Shown here: positions 25,375 to 31,724 of the stretch, one piece after another
How positions within the stretch are numbered: position 1 is the stretch's first letter
How the letters are laid out: the number at the start of each line of letters is the position of its first letter
Source of the DNA: JANNRR01 sp031401675
Lineage (GTDB): Bacteria > Pseudomonadota > Alphaproteobacteria > Rhodobacterales > Rhodobacteraceae
Assembly (NCBI GenBank): GCA_031401675.1
Contig: JANNRR010000108.1
Coordinates: forward strand, 1-31,724
Direction of reading: 5' to 3'
DNA length: 31,724 bases
The notes under the pieces: generated by a model
Databases searched by the model: none
Told to the model about the DNA's origin: nothing
What the model saw: only the letters and a program-made list of their open reading frames with translations
Made by a program: the position numbers and the translations under genes

Positions 25375-25617
25375 TTACTCGCGTTTCATCGCTTTCAGCC
25401 GGTACACGCCCTCTGGCAGGTTCAGCGCTGCCGCCAGATCCCGGACCTGCGCCATCGACAGTGTCAGCTTGACTGTCGCATCCTGACGGGCGTCGAACTG
25501 CTCGATCGTCACGCAATCCTCGAATGCCTGCACGATCACGTCTTCCTGCAGATGCCGCGCGCCTTCGTCGACCAGCGTGATGACGGTGGCATCGAAATCA
25601 TGCTCGATGGTGAACAT
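25375..25617 (-). CDS. 80-residue protein of unknown function
   Basis: A small acidic soluble protein (MFTIEHDFDATVITLVDEG at the start) whose ATG is preceded by AAGGAGAG at good spacing. It has no cysteines and no membrane segment, and I do not recognise a family. Compact alternation of strands and helices suggests a folded domain. A 12-bp tandem repeat array sits in its leader, ending about 14 bases from the start. Confidence 0.7.
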   Translation of the reverse strand: MFTIEHDFDATVITLVDEGARHLQEDVIVQAFEDCVTIEQFDARQDATVKLTLSMAQVRDLAAALNLPEGVYRLKAMKRE

Positions 25618-25630
25618 CGCCGCTCTCCTT

Positions 25631-25666
25631 GTGTTTTGGCGCGTGTTTTGGCGCGTGTCTTGGCGC
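25631..25666. repeat. three tandem 12-bp repeats
   Basis: GTGTTTTGGCGC occurs at 25631 and 25643, and as GTGTCTTGGCGC at 25655; a further partial copy begins at 25667. The array lies in the leader of the 80-residue protein gene, between its ribosome-binding site and the upstream SH3 gene. It could be an operator or a slippage product. Confidence 0.8.
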
Positions 25667-25702
25667 GTGTCAGGCGACAGAACCCCTATCCGCTTTTGTC
25701 CG
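25667..25702. repeat. short intergenic repeat, copy A
   Basis: The ~36-base stretch here resembles 27413-27448: both begin GTGTCAG, carry CGACA and share CCGCTTTTGTC near the end. It directly continues the 12-bp array. It is likely a family of dispersed intergenic motifs. Confidence 0.45.
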
Positions 25703-25720
25703 GCCCGCTCAAGGCCCGGA

Positions 25721-26290
25721 TCATTCCAGATCCTCCTCGCAGGCCAGATAGGGGTCGAACACCCAGCCCACGGCATTGTCGGCGGCCCAGCGGCTGACAA
25801 AGGCCCAGGGCTTGCCCTTGTGCTGCACCACGGCGCTGGCACGGACCTGGGTGCCATTGCGCACGGTGCCCCAGATTTCGGCCCCGGCGGCAACCCTCAG
25901 GTTCAAAGGTGTGCCGGTCGGGTCGGTGACGGTGCACAGAACCTCGGCCTCGGCCGGGATCACGTAGGGCTCGGCCGGCAGGTCGTTCAGGCTGGCGGCA
26001 CAGTCCAGATAGCGGGCAAAGACCCAGGCCCCCTCGCCGTCCTGCATGCCGTCGGTGCCGCCGAAGTTCGCCACAAGCGCCCACCGCTCGGCCCCGTCGT
26101 CGGCATGGTCCAGCACCTCGACCTCGGTCCCGCGTGTCAGCGTGGCCAGAATCCGGCCCCCGGGGCTTTCGCGGACATTGAGCGGCGTGCCGGTCGGGTC
26201 GATCACGGTGCAGATCGGCGGGCCTTCACAAGCCGTCGATTGCGTGGCAGCCATCATCAGGGCGAGCGACAGCAGGGTGGAGCGGGTCAT
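25721..26290 (-). CDS. exported protein with two SH3-like domains
   Basis: A protein of 189 residues with a signal peptide (MTRSTLLSLALMMAATQSTA) and two bacterial SH3-like modules. Each begins CTVxDPTGTPLNxR (27-40 and 119-132) and ends in a WVFxxYL strand (89-95 and 176-182). Such domains bind peptidoglycan peptides or other periplasmic ligands. The ATG at 26290 follows GAGGAT; an upstream in-frame start would precede the signal peptide. There is no enzymatic domain. The duplication with conserved cysteines suggests disulfide-stabilised modules. Confidence 0.85.
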   Translation of the reverse strand: MTRSTLLSLALMMAATQSTACEGPPICTVIDPTGTPLNVRESPGGRILATLTRGTEVEVLDHADDGAERWALVANFGGTDGMQDGEGAWVFARYLDCAASLNDLPAEPYVIPAEAEVLCTVTDPTGTPLNLRVAAGAEIWGTVRNGTQVRASAVVQHKGKPWAFVSRWAADNAVGWVFDPYLACEEDLE

Positions 26291-26386
26291 GACATCCTCG
26301 GCTTGGGGTTTGGGCGAACCTAGCGCAGGGCGGCGCGCTTCTTCCATGAAATTCTACCCGCCCGGGTGGCGCAGGCGGCATCGGCA

Positions 26387-27319
26387 TCAGACCAGACGGC
26401 GCGCCGGTGCCTGACGCAGCGCCCGAACCATCAACCAGAACCAGAGGCCGAGCGACAGCAGCCCGGTTGTGAGGGCAAAGGGCTGATTGACCCCGAGCCC
26501 CTGAAACAGCCGCCAACCGGGCACGGCGACAACGCCGGCAACCAGCGGCACCAGCAGGAACAGCCCGTGCCGCCACAGCGGCGCGGGCTCGCCGAACGAT
26601 ACGCCGTCCCGGGGCGGCGGCGCCCCAAGCCGGTGCATGATCCACAGGGTGACCAGCACCAGAACCGGCACCGAAAGCCGAACCGGTGACGGCGCAAAGT
26701 AGGATTGTGCCACCCAAAGCAGCAGCAAGAGGCCGGGGGCGATCCAGAGCACCGGCGCCGGCGGCCGCTGCAACCAGCCGGCGCGGTCCAGCATCAGGTT
26801 GCCCAGGGGCACCAGCAGCCCGACGCCGGTCAGGTAGACCAGGGTCGCACCGATCCCCGGCATCGCCCCGCGCTCCAGCGGCCAGAACTGCGCCCACAGC
26901 GCCGCCACCAGGCCAAGCGCCGCCAGCGCCGCCACCTGCTGCCAGACCGGCCAGCCGACCCCGGCCCGGCACAGCCCGACCACGCCGACCCCGGTGATCA
27001 GGGCGTGCCAGGCCATCGGCGTCCACACCAGTTGCAGCGGAAAAGCCTCGTACGCCGTGCCGACTATCACGCCTTCGACCAGCCAGCCCAGCAGCGCGCC
27101 GCCCAGAAACAGCGCGCGCCAACCGGTCAGGCCGGTGATCAGCACAGCCGACAGCACAGCAGCCGCACAGACCGAATAGGCGATGGCGGTCAGCAACAGG
27201 TCAAGCGGCGTCATCCCCGGCATCGGGGCCGACCAGAACAGGTTTTCCGAGCCATAGAACGTGATCAGGCCAAGGCCGGCCGCAGCCGTCAGGTAGTGCA
27301 AGCCGGGCGATTGCCGCAT
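26387..27319 (-). CDS. polytopic membrane protein of unknown function
   Basis: A 310-residue protein that is hydrophobic almost throughout, with about nine or ten membrane segments. ITFYGSENLFWSAPMPG near residue 20 and PLQLVWTPMAWHALI near residue 95 are the most polar conserved-looking loops. I do not recognise a family. GGAGG precedes paired ATGs at 27322 and 27319; the second has better spacing. It is upstream of the SH3 gene on the same strand with a 96-bp gap, so they may be co-transcribed. Confidence 0.75.
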   Translation of the reverse strand: MRQSPGLHYLTAAAGLGLITFYGSENLFWSAPMPGMTPLDLLLTAIAYSVCAAAVLSAVLITGLTGWRALFLGGALLGWLVEGVIVGTAYEAFPLQLVWTPMAWHALITGVGVVGLCRAGVGWPVWQQVAALAALGLVAALWAQFWPLERGAMPGIGATLVYLTGVGLLVPLGNLMLDRAGWLQRPPAPVLWIAPGLLLLLWVAQSYFAPSPVRLSVPVLVLVTLWIMHRLGAPPPRDGVSFGEPAPLWRHGLFLLVPLVAGVVAVPGWRLFQGLGVNQPFALTTGLLSLGLWFWLMVRALRQAPARRLV

Positions 27320-27412
27320 CATCAGCCTCCGGTCGGGGAACGGTCGGTCGATCAACAGCCTGTCAGGCGATGACAGAATCGCCAAGCAGACTTTTGCCTT
27401 TTGCTCGCGCAC

Positions 27413-27448
27413 GTGTCAGCCGACAAATCCGGTGCCCGCTTTTGTCTG
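27413..27448. repeat. short intergenic repeat, copy B
   Basis: This is related to 25667-25702 (shared GTGTCAG, CGACA and CCGCTTTTGTC). It lies in the 253-bp spacer between the divergent membrane-protein and M48 genes. Read on the minus strand it contains CCGGATTTGTCG, close to a motif in the long repeats at 28317 and 31483. Confidence 0.4.
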
Positions 27449-27449
27449 A

Positions 27450-27468
27450 CAGGCTTTGGCAAAGCCTG
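27450..27468. repeat. perfect 8-bp hairpin
   Basis: CAGGCTTT-GGC-AAAGCCTG forms a tight stem with a 3-base loop in the divergent spacer. There is no T-run, so termination is unlikely. It could be an operator or part of the adjacent intergenic repeat. Confidence 0.5.
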
Positions 27469-27572
27469 GCCGCCATTTCACCCGAAACCCGCGCACAGCG
27501 GCGTGAGGGGGGCTGTTGCCGCGCCGCACCTCTGTTAGGTTCGTCCTTGCCCGTTGCCGCTGGAGAATGCCG

Positions 27573-28316
27573 ATGCCCCGCCGCCTGACCCTGCTGCCGC
27601 TGTCTTTGGTGCTTGCTTGCGGGGTCCTGCTTGCCGGGTGCGGTGATCTGGTGGTGCAGACCGGCCCGTTGCCGCAGGCGGTGCCGCTGCCGCAACCGGC
27701 GCTGGTCCGCACCGATGCCGGAACCGCCGCCCGCAACTTCATTGCCGTGGTCGGGCGCATGGAACCGATGGTCGAGCAGGAATGCGCGGCGCGCAGCCGC
27801 CGGTTGAACTGCGACTATCAGATCGTGGTCGATGACCGACCCGGACAGCCGCCGAATGCCTTTCAGACCCTGGACCGCGCCGGCCGCCCGGTCATCGCCT
27901 TTACCCTTGCCCTGATCGGCGAGGCGCAGAATCAGGACGAGCTGGCTTTTATCCTGGGGCACGAGGCCGCGCATCACATTGCCGGGCATATCCCCAAGTC
28001 GCAGCAATCGGCTGTGACCGGGGCGCTGATCTTTGGCACGCTGGCCTCGCTTGGTGGTGCCACCAGTGCCTCGGTCCAGGCGGCGCAGGAGGTTGGCGCC
28101 ACCGTCGGGGCCCGCCGTTTCAGTCAGGAGTTCGAGCTGGAGGCCGATGCGCTTGGCACCGCCATCGCCTACAACGCCGGCTTCGATCCGGAACGCGGGG
28201 CGGCGTTCTTTGCCCGGCTGCCCGATCCGGGGAATTCGTTCCTGGGCACCCATCCGCCGAATGCCGACCGGATTGCGGTGGTGCAGCAGACCCTTGTCGG
28301 GCTGCGCGGGTTCTAG
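27573..28316 (+). CDS. M48-family metalloprotease lipoprotein
   Basis: A 247-residue zinc peptidase. The N-terminus is a lipoprotein signal ending LLAGC (C23). HEAAH (130-134) is the zinc-binding HEXXH. E190 in FELEAD is the third ligand, in the family's ExxxD context. GTHPPNADR (225-233) is the substrate-side motif seen in BepA/LoiP-type M48 proteins. It probably acts at the outer membrane in protein quality control. GGAG lies 7 bases before the ATG at 27573. A copy of the long dispersed repeat starts directly after the stop codon. Confidence 0.92.
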   Translation: MPRRLTLLPLSLVLACGVLLAGCGDLVVQTGPLPQAVPLPQPALVRTDAGTAARNFIAVVGRMEPMVEQECAARSRRLNCDYQIVVDDRPGQPPNAFQTLDRAGRPVIAFTLALIGEAQNQDELAFILGHEAAHHIAGHIPKSQQSAVTGALIFGTLASLGGATSASVQAAQEVGATVGARRFSQEFELEADALGTAIAYNAGFDPERGAAFFARLPDPGNSFLGTHPPNADRIAVVQQTLVGLRGF

Positions 28317-28560
28317 GGGGCAAGATGGGTTTTGGCGGAAACATAGGAAGGATAGTCGCTCTCTGCCCGCCTGATTGGAGCAGCGGTCCGGACTGCTTGT
28401 CTGGCATTGACCCAAGGCGCTATTGGTCTGTTTTTCTTGCCGGATTTGGCGTCAGACAAATCAGGCCGCGCCTGCCTGCCCCTTGGCAGGCGCGATAGAG
28501 CGCCAGCCCAGCCAAGCGCGGCCTGATTTCCCGACAACGGCACCCGGCCCAATCCCCCTT
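28317..28560. repeat. long palindromic dispersed repeat, copy 1
   Basis: About 240 bases here align with 31483-31724. Shared blocks include CTTGCCGGATTTGGCGT and ATCAGGCCGCGCCTGCCT, plus a GCCCCTTGGCAGGCGCG core. A 14-bp perfect inverted repeat (28458-28471 and 28516-28529) encloses a nested GC stem, so a strong hairpin is expected. No protein is encoded. The remaining spacer to 28843 (about 280 bases) contains no gene I can support. Confidence 0.85.
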
Positions 28561-28843
28561 GCTTTCCGGCTCGCGCCTCCAAGCAAAGGGTCGGTCGTCC
28601 GTCCACCGGACGGCCGACTGATCGGCCCGGTCACGTCACATCGAACGGCAATGCAAGTGGCGAGGGCAAAGGCTATTCCCTCAATGCTCATCCGCACTGG
28701 CGGGCTGATGCGGAACGGCAGATATGCAATGGCAGGCACGGATTGCGGCGGCCCTGACGGCAACCATTTGTCAAGCGCCGGAATCCCGAAATGCCGTCCG
28801 GCGGATTCGCGGTGAACCTGCCCCGATCCGTCCGGAAAATCGG

Positions 28844-28960
28844 CTAGATCAGATCGCGCAGATAAACGGCCTCGGCCTCGGCGCGGGCGAGGGCGACACG
28901 CAGTTTGCGGTCCTCGGCAGCGGTTGGGCGATTGAAGGCAAGCTGGATCAGTTTACGCAT
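28844..28960 (-). CDS. 38-residue small protein
   Basis: A tiny open frame with a convincing ribosome-binding site (GGGAGGT, 5 bases before the ATG). The product starts MRKLIQLAFNRPTAAEDRKL and continues as a charged amphipathic helix rich in Ala, Arg and Glu, ending VYLRDLI. It looks like a short helical peptide, and I have a weak memory of similar tiny proteins in Rhodobacterales. Function is unknown. Confidence 0.55.
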   Translation of the reverse strand: MRKLIQLAFNRPTAAEDRKLRVALARAEAEAVYLRDLI

Positions 28961-29048
28961 GGTGACCTCCCGTTTCTTGTGCATTGAGCCGATGCTGCGC
29001 GCCCACCTTGCCCAAACTATGGCGAGGCAGCCGGGCAATCGGGCGATT

Positions 29049-29072
29049 TGGCGGCAATTGTGGCGGCAATTG
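29049..29072. repeat. two tandem 12-bp repeats
   Basis: TGGCGGCAATTG occurs twice in a row, followed by a partial third copy, in the 247-bp spacer upstream of the 38-residue protein gene and downstream of the dehydrogenase gene. No other feature is seen in that spacer. Confidence 0.7.
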
Positions 29073-29207
29073 TGGCGAAAGCACCGGGATGGCGGAAATT
29101 CGCCCCCGGGGGGGTGTGGTTGCCGGGCCGGAAAGGCATCGGCTCTGAGCGCAATGGACTCAGGGATGCGCCGATCCCGCCTGCTGCACGGCACCGGCCG
29201 GCCCGGG

Positions 29208-30173
29208 TCAGGCGGTCAGTTCATCCTCGACATGCGCTCGGATGATATCTTCGAACCTTGTCTCGGCCCGGAATCCCAGCGCATGGGCGCGGGCGGGCGC
29301 GAAGTTCTGCGCCCAGCCTTCGACGATCTTCATGATGGTTGCATCCGGTTCGCGGCGGATCAGCGCCACGGCGTCGTTGCCGGCCACCGCCCTCAGCGCC
29401 TCGATCTGTTCGGCCACGGTGCAGCTGAGCCCCGGCAGTGTCAGCGTGCGGCGGGGCCCGAGCGCCGACAGGTCCATGGCCGCCGCCTGGATCAGGAACC
29501 CGATGGCGGCGCGCGGCGAGGCGTGCCAGTGGCGCACCGTGTCGGGCACCGGCAGGATTGCCGGCTTGCCAGACAGCGGTTCGCGGATGATGTTGGAGAA
29601 AAAGCCCGAGGCAGCCAGATTGGGCTTGCCCGGGCGCACGCAGACCGTCGGCATCCGCAATGCAATGCCGTCGATGAACCCGCGGCGGGAATAGTCGTTC
29701 AGCAACAACTCGGTAATGGCCTTCTGCGTGCCATAGGAGGTCAGCGGCGTGCAGAAATAGTCGTCCGGGATCGCCTGTGGAAACGGCGCGCCGAACACCG
29801 CGATCGACGAGGTGAAGACCAGCTTGGGCCGGTAGCCGGGCAGAGCGCGGATCGCCTCCAAGAGCGACTGGCTGGCGGCAAGGTTGACCCGGTAGCCCTT
29901 GTCGAAATCCTTTTCCGCCTCGCCCGAAACGATGGCGGCCAGGTGAAAGATCACGTCGGGCCGTTCGGCAACCAGAGTGGCCGCCATTCCCGGTGACGAC
30001 AGATCGCCGGTGCGGCTGCGGACCGGGAACGGAGCGGCCGGGTCTGGCGACGGCACCGCATCGAACCGGCTCAGCCGGGTGATTGCCGCCCCCGCCAGGC
30101 TGGCATCATGGATCAGCCGCGCCCCCAGCTTTGCCCCCAGCATGCCGCCGGCGCCGATGATCAGGATATGCAT
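29208..30173 (-). CDS. denD: NAD-dependent epimerase/dehydratase, D-erythronate dehydrogenase-like
   Basis: An extended short-chain dehydrogenase of 321 residues. GAGGMLG (7-13) is the Rossmann glycine motif. TSSIAVFG (121-128) holds the catalytic serine, and YGTQK (147-151) the Tyr-Lys pair. HLAAIVSGEAEKDFDKGYRV and NDYSRRGFIDGIALRMPT match what I remember of DenD, which oxidises D-erythronate in four-carbon acid catabolism. No denA/otnK/otnC partner gene is present, so a different sugar-acid substrate is possible. It starts 7 bases after the CDGSH gene stop. Confidence 0.75.
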   Translation of the reverse strand: MHILIIGAGGMLGAKLGARLIHDASLAGAAITRLSRFDAVPSPDPAAPFPVRSRTGDLSSPGMAATLVAERPDVIFHLAAIVSGEAEKDFDKGYRVNLAASQSLLEAIRALPGYRPKLVFTSSIAVFGAPFPQAIPDDYFCTPLTSYGTQKAITELLLNDYSRRGFIDGIALRMPTVCVRPGKPNLAASGFFSNIIREPLSGKPAILPVPDTVRHWHASPRAAIGFLIQAAAMDLSALGPRRTLTLPGLSCTVAEQIEALRAVAGNDAVALIRREPDATIMKIVEGWAQNFAPARAHALGFRAETRFEDIIRAHVEDELTA

Positions 30174-30180
30174 GGCCGGG

Positions 30181-30423
30181 TCACAACGACTTGTGCGTGC
30201 TGTCGCAGAACGGCTTGTTGCCGGACTGTTTGCAGCCGCACAGATAGGCTGTCCCGGTTTTTGTCGCCTCGAACTTCACCGGTGTAAAGCTGGTGACCTT
30301 GTGGCTGCCATCGCAGAACGGCTGATTGGCCGACCGGCCGCAGGCGCACCAGAAATAGGTCTTTCCGGCCACAAGTTCGACCGGAAACGGGGCCTTCTGG
30401 GCGATATTCGGGGTCTCGGTCAC
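30181..30423 (-). CDS. double CDGSH-type iron-sulfur protein
   Basis: An 80-residue protein with two CDGSH-like [2Fe-2S] sites: CAC at 26-28 with CDGSH (37-41), and CGC at 62-64 with CDSTH (73-77). Each gives the family's three-Cys, one-His ligation. It starts with GTG behind AAGGAG. Such proteins are involved in redox or iron-sulfur transfer; the exact role here is unknown. The overall layout is the two-site bacterial form. It is probably co-transcribed with the DenD-like gene. Confidence 0.88.
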   Translation of the reverse strand: MTETPNIAQKAPFPVELVAGKTYFWCACGRSANQPFCDGSHKVTSFTPVKFEATKTGTAYLCGCKQSGNKPFCDSTHKSL

Positions 30424-30491
30424 ATCGACGCTCCTTGCTCGGATTTACATACCTTGCGGCGGCTTAGCTGATTGGTCAAGCGTGGTCAGGC

Positions 30492-31100
30492 CTAGCTGTG
30501 CGACCAGTCCTGAGGATTGTCGCCGTCGTTCGGCGACAGGCCCAGAATATCGCCCTCGGTCGAACAGCCAAGCCCCAGAACCGTGCGGTTGGCATAGGCG
30601 AAATAGGCCGAAACCTGATTGATCTCCAGTATCTCGCCGTCGGTGAAGCCGGCATCGCGCAGTGCCGCCACCATGGCTTCGCTGACCTCTGCCGGGGTCA
30701 GGGTCAGCGCCTGCGCATAGTGCAGCGCCGCCTTCTGCGCCGGGCTCAGCGGTGCCGCCGCGATATCGCGCGCTTCGATGGCGGTGCGCAGGGCGCGGGC
30801 CCGGGGCGCATCGGCCAGCAGGCGGCACAGGCCGGCATAATGATGCTCGACACAATAGCCGCAGTGGTTCAGCGACGAGACCCAGACGCCCAGCACCTCC
30901 AGAAACCATTTCGGCAGGCTGTTGGCAGAGTGGTGCAGCGTCGCCTTGTAAAGCGCCATATGCCCTTCCATCGTGTGCGGGCGCAGCGAATGCAGGCGCA
31001 TGATGTTGTCGACCACGTCGCCGGGGCCTTTGATGCGGTCGTAAAGCCCGCGCAGTTTGCCGGTGGCGGCGTCGTAGGCGATGGTGGCGATCCAGGGCAT
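30492..31100 (-). CDS. AhpD-like peroxidase-related protein
   Basis: A 202-residue carboxymuconolactone decarboxylase/AhpD-fold protein. HCGYCVEHH (79-87) carries the redox CxxC pair (C80, C83) and the following histidine that relays protons. The length and MPWI start match the 'uncharacterised peroxidase-related' subgroup. It would use the cysteine pair for peroxide or disulfide chemistry. The ATG at 31100 follows GGAAAG. No peroxiredoxin partner is adjacent. Confidence 0.88.
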   Translation of the reverse strand: MPWIATIAYDAATGKLRGLYDRIKGPGDVVDNIMRLHSLRPHTMEGHMALYKATLHHSANSLPKWFLEVLGVWVSSLNHCGYCVEHHYAGLCRLLADAPRARALRTAIEARDIAAAPLSPAQKAALHYAQALTLTPAEVSEAMVAALRDAGFTDGEILEINQVSAYFAYANRTVLGLGCSTEGDILGLSPNDGDNPQDWSHS

Positions 31101-31164
31101 GGCGGCTTTCCGGCTTGAACGGGGCGGGGGGTGGCTGTACTATCAGTTGGTAACGGAGGTTATC

Positions 31165-31452
31165 ATGGCCAAAACCACATCCATCGCCCTGGGCGAGCAT
31201 TTCACGGCGTTTCTGGCGGAGCAAGTCGGATCAGGCCGCTACGGCTCGGCATCCGAGGTGGTGCGCGCCGGCCTGCGGCTGCTGGAAGAGCGCGAGGCGC
31301 AGCTGACCGAGTTGCGGGCGCTGATCGACGCGGGCGATGCGAGTGGGTCGCCGGTGCCGTTCGAGCCGGAGAAATGGCGTGCGGAGTGGAAGGCCGAATT
31401 GGAAGCGGAGCTTGGATTGAATGCGGATCGTCCTCAGCCCCGCCGCGCGTGA
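31165..31452 (+). CDS. parD: ParD-family antitoxin
   Basis: A 95-residue protein with a ribbon-helix-helix N-terminus (TSIALGEHFTAFLAEQV, then SGRYGSASEVVRAGLRLLEE), the classic ParD/CopG-like pattern, and an acidic/basic C-terminal tail for toxin binding. GGAGG lies 5 bases before the ATG. It should repress its own promoter and neutralise ParE. Its last 32 bases overlap the parE start, as is usual for this operon. The partner is broken, so this is an orphan antitoxin. Confidence 0.9.
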   Translation: MAKTTSIALGEHFTAFLAEQVGSGRYGSASEVVRAGLRLLEEREAQLTELRALIDAGDASGSPVPFEPEKWRAEWKAELEAELGLNADRPQPRRA

Positions 31453-31483
31453 CGATCTGCGGGAGATTTGGCGGTATGGGAGA
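31421..31483 (+). pseudogene. parE: parE toxin gene, truncated by a repeat
   Basis: The frame starting at 31421 reads MRIVLSPAARDDLREIWRYG, the beginning of a ParE/RelE-fold toxin. After about 20 codons it runs into the long dispersed repeat and no longer resembles ParE. The toxin body (three further strands and a helix) is missing. The frame itself stays open to the window end only because the repeat has no stop in that phase. Confidence 0.8.
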
Positions 31484-31724
31484 GCGCATGATGACTCTTG
31501 GTGGAAACATGGAACGGATAGCCGCTCCCGGCCCGCGGGATTGGAGCAGCCGTCCGGATTGCTTGTCCTTGTTGGCCTCAGGTGCTCGACTTCTGCTTTT
31601 CTTGCCGGATTTGGCGTAAGACAAATCAGGCCGCGCCTGCCTGCCCCTTGGCAGGCGCGGGTAGTGCGCCAGCCCAGGCAGGCGCGGCCTGATTTCCCGA
31701 TCATGGCACCCGGCCCAATCCCCT
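31483..31724. repeat. long palindromic dispersed repeat, copy 2 (runs off the window)
   Basis: This aligns over its whole visible length with 28317-28560, in the same orientation. A perfect 21-bp inverted repeat (31623-31643 and 31675-31695) encloses a 31-base loop that contains another GC stem. It begins inside parE. The right end is not visible. Confidence 0.85.

Noticed and set aside
27363..28415. 350-codon minus-strand frame
   Set aside because: It is antisense to the M48 protease, whose motifs are all present.
28461..28763. 100-codon minus-strand frame
   Set aside because: It overlaps the dispersed repeat, has no ribosome-binding site and no family resemblance.

Overview
The window is G+C-rich DNA in which nearly all genes have the look of a Rhodobacterales (Paracoccaceae-type) alphaproteobacterium: carB, pabB-pabC, a cyclopropane-fatty-acid synthase divergent from aspS, a DUF1800/DUF1501 pair, mce followed by a DUF1467 gene, and many short intergenic palindromes. 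I see no rRNA, tRNA or CRISPR. This assignment rests on remembered family resemblance, not on a search.

Left part (1-5165): the 3' end of an IS630-type transposase with its presumed terminal sequence, then an AT-rich cargo gene for a P-loop GTPase-like protein that runs tail to tail into carB and overlaps its stop codon. Behind carB is a complete Phd/VapB-VapC toxin-antitoxin pair whose presumed promoter carries four 9-bp direct repeats.

Middle (5166-15808): a small DUF3147-type membrane protein, an APC-family amino acid permease with a clear terminator, then the divergent operon pabB-pabC-GST (p-aminobenzoate for folate). Next comes the most unusual stretch. A resident CFA synthase gene has lost its 3' half to an AT-richer homologous tract that also brings a small membrane-protein gene. 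The displaced resident 3' half remains as a fragment at 9812-10285. The neighbouring aspS carries an in-frame AT-richer segment that adds roughly 56 residues to AspRS. The aspS stop codon overlaps the start of a BglII-type restriction endonuclease gene, which converges on an MT-A70 adenine methyltransferase gene: an apparent type II restriction-modification pair embedded behind an essential tRNA synthetase.

Right part (15877-31724): a frameshifted DUF1800 gene plus a Tat-exported DUF1501 protein, a GNAT acetyltransferase, a secreted RTX-repeat protein, an orphan receiver-domain regulator, methylmalonyl-CoA epimerase with a DUF1467 partner, an EI24/nitroreductase pair, a lipoprotein transglycosylase, DUF167, small and membrane proteins of unknown role, an M48 lipoprotein protease, a 38-residue small protein, a DenD-like dehydrogenase with a double CDGSH iron-sulfur protein, an AhpD-like peroxidase-related protein, and a ParD antitoxin whose parE partner is cut short by a dispersed repeat. 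Two copies of that roughly 240-bp palindromic repeat lie 3.2 kb apart; the second runs off the window.
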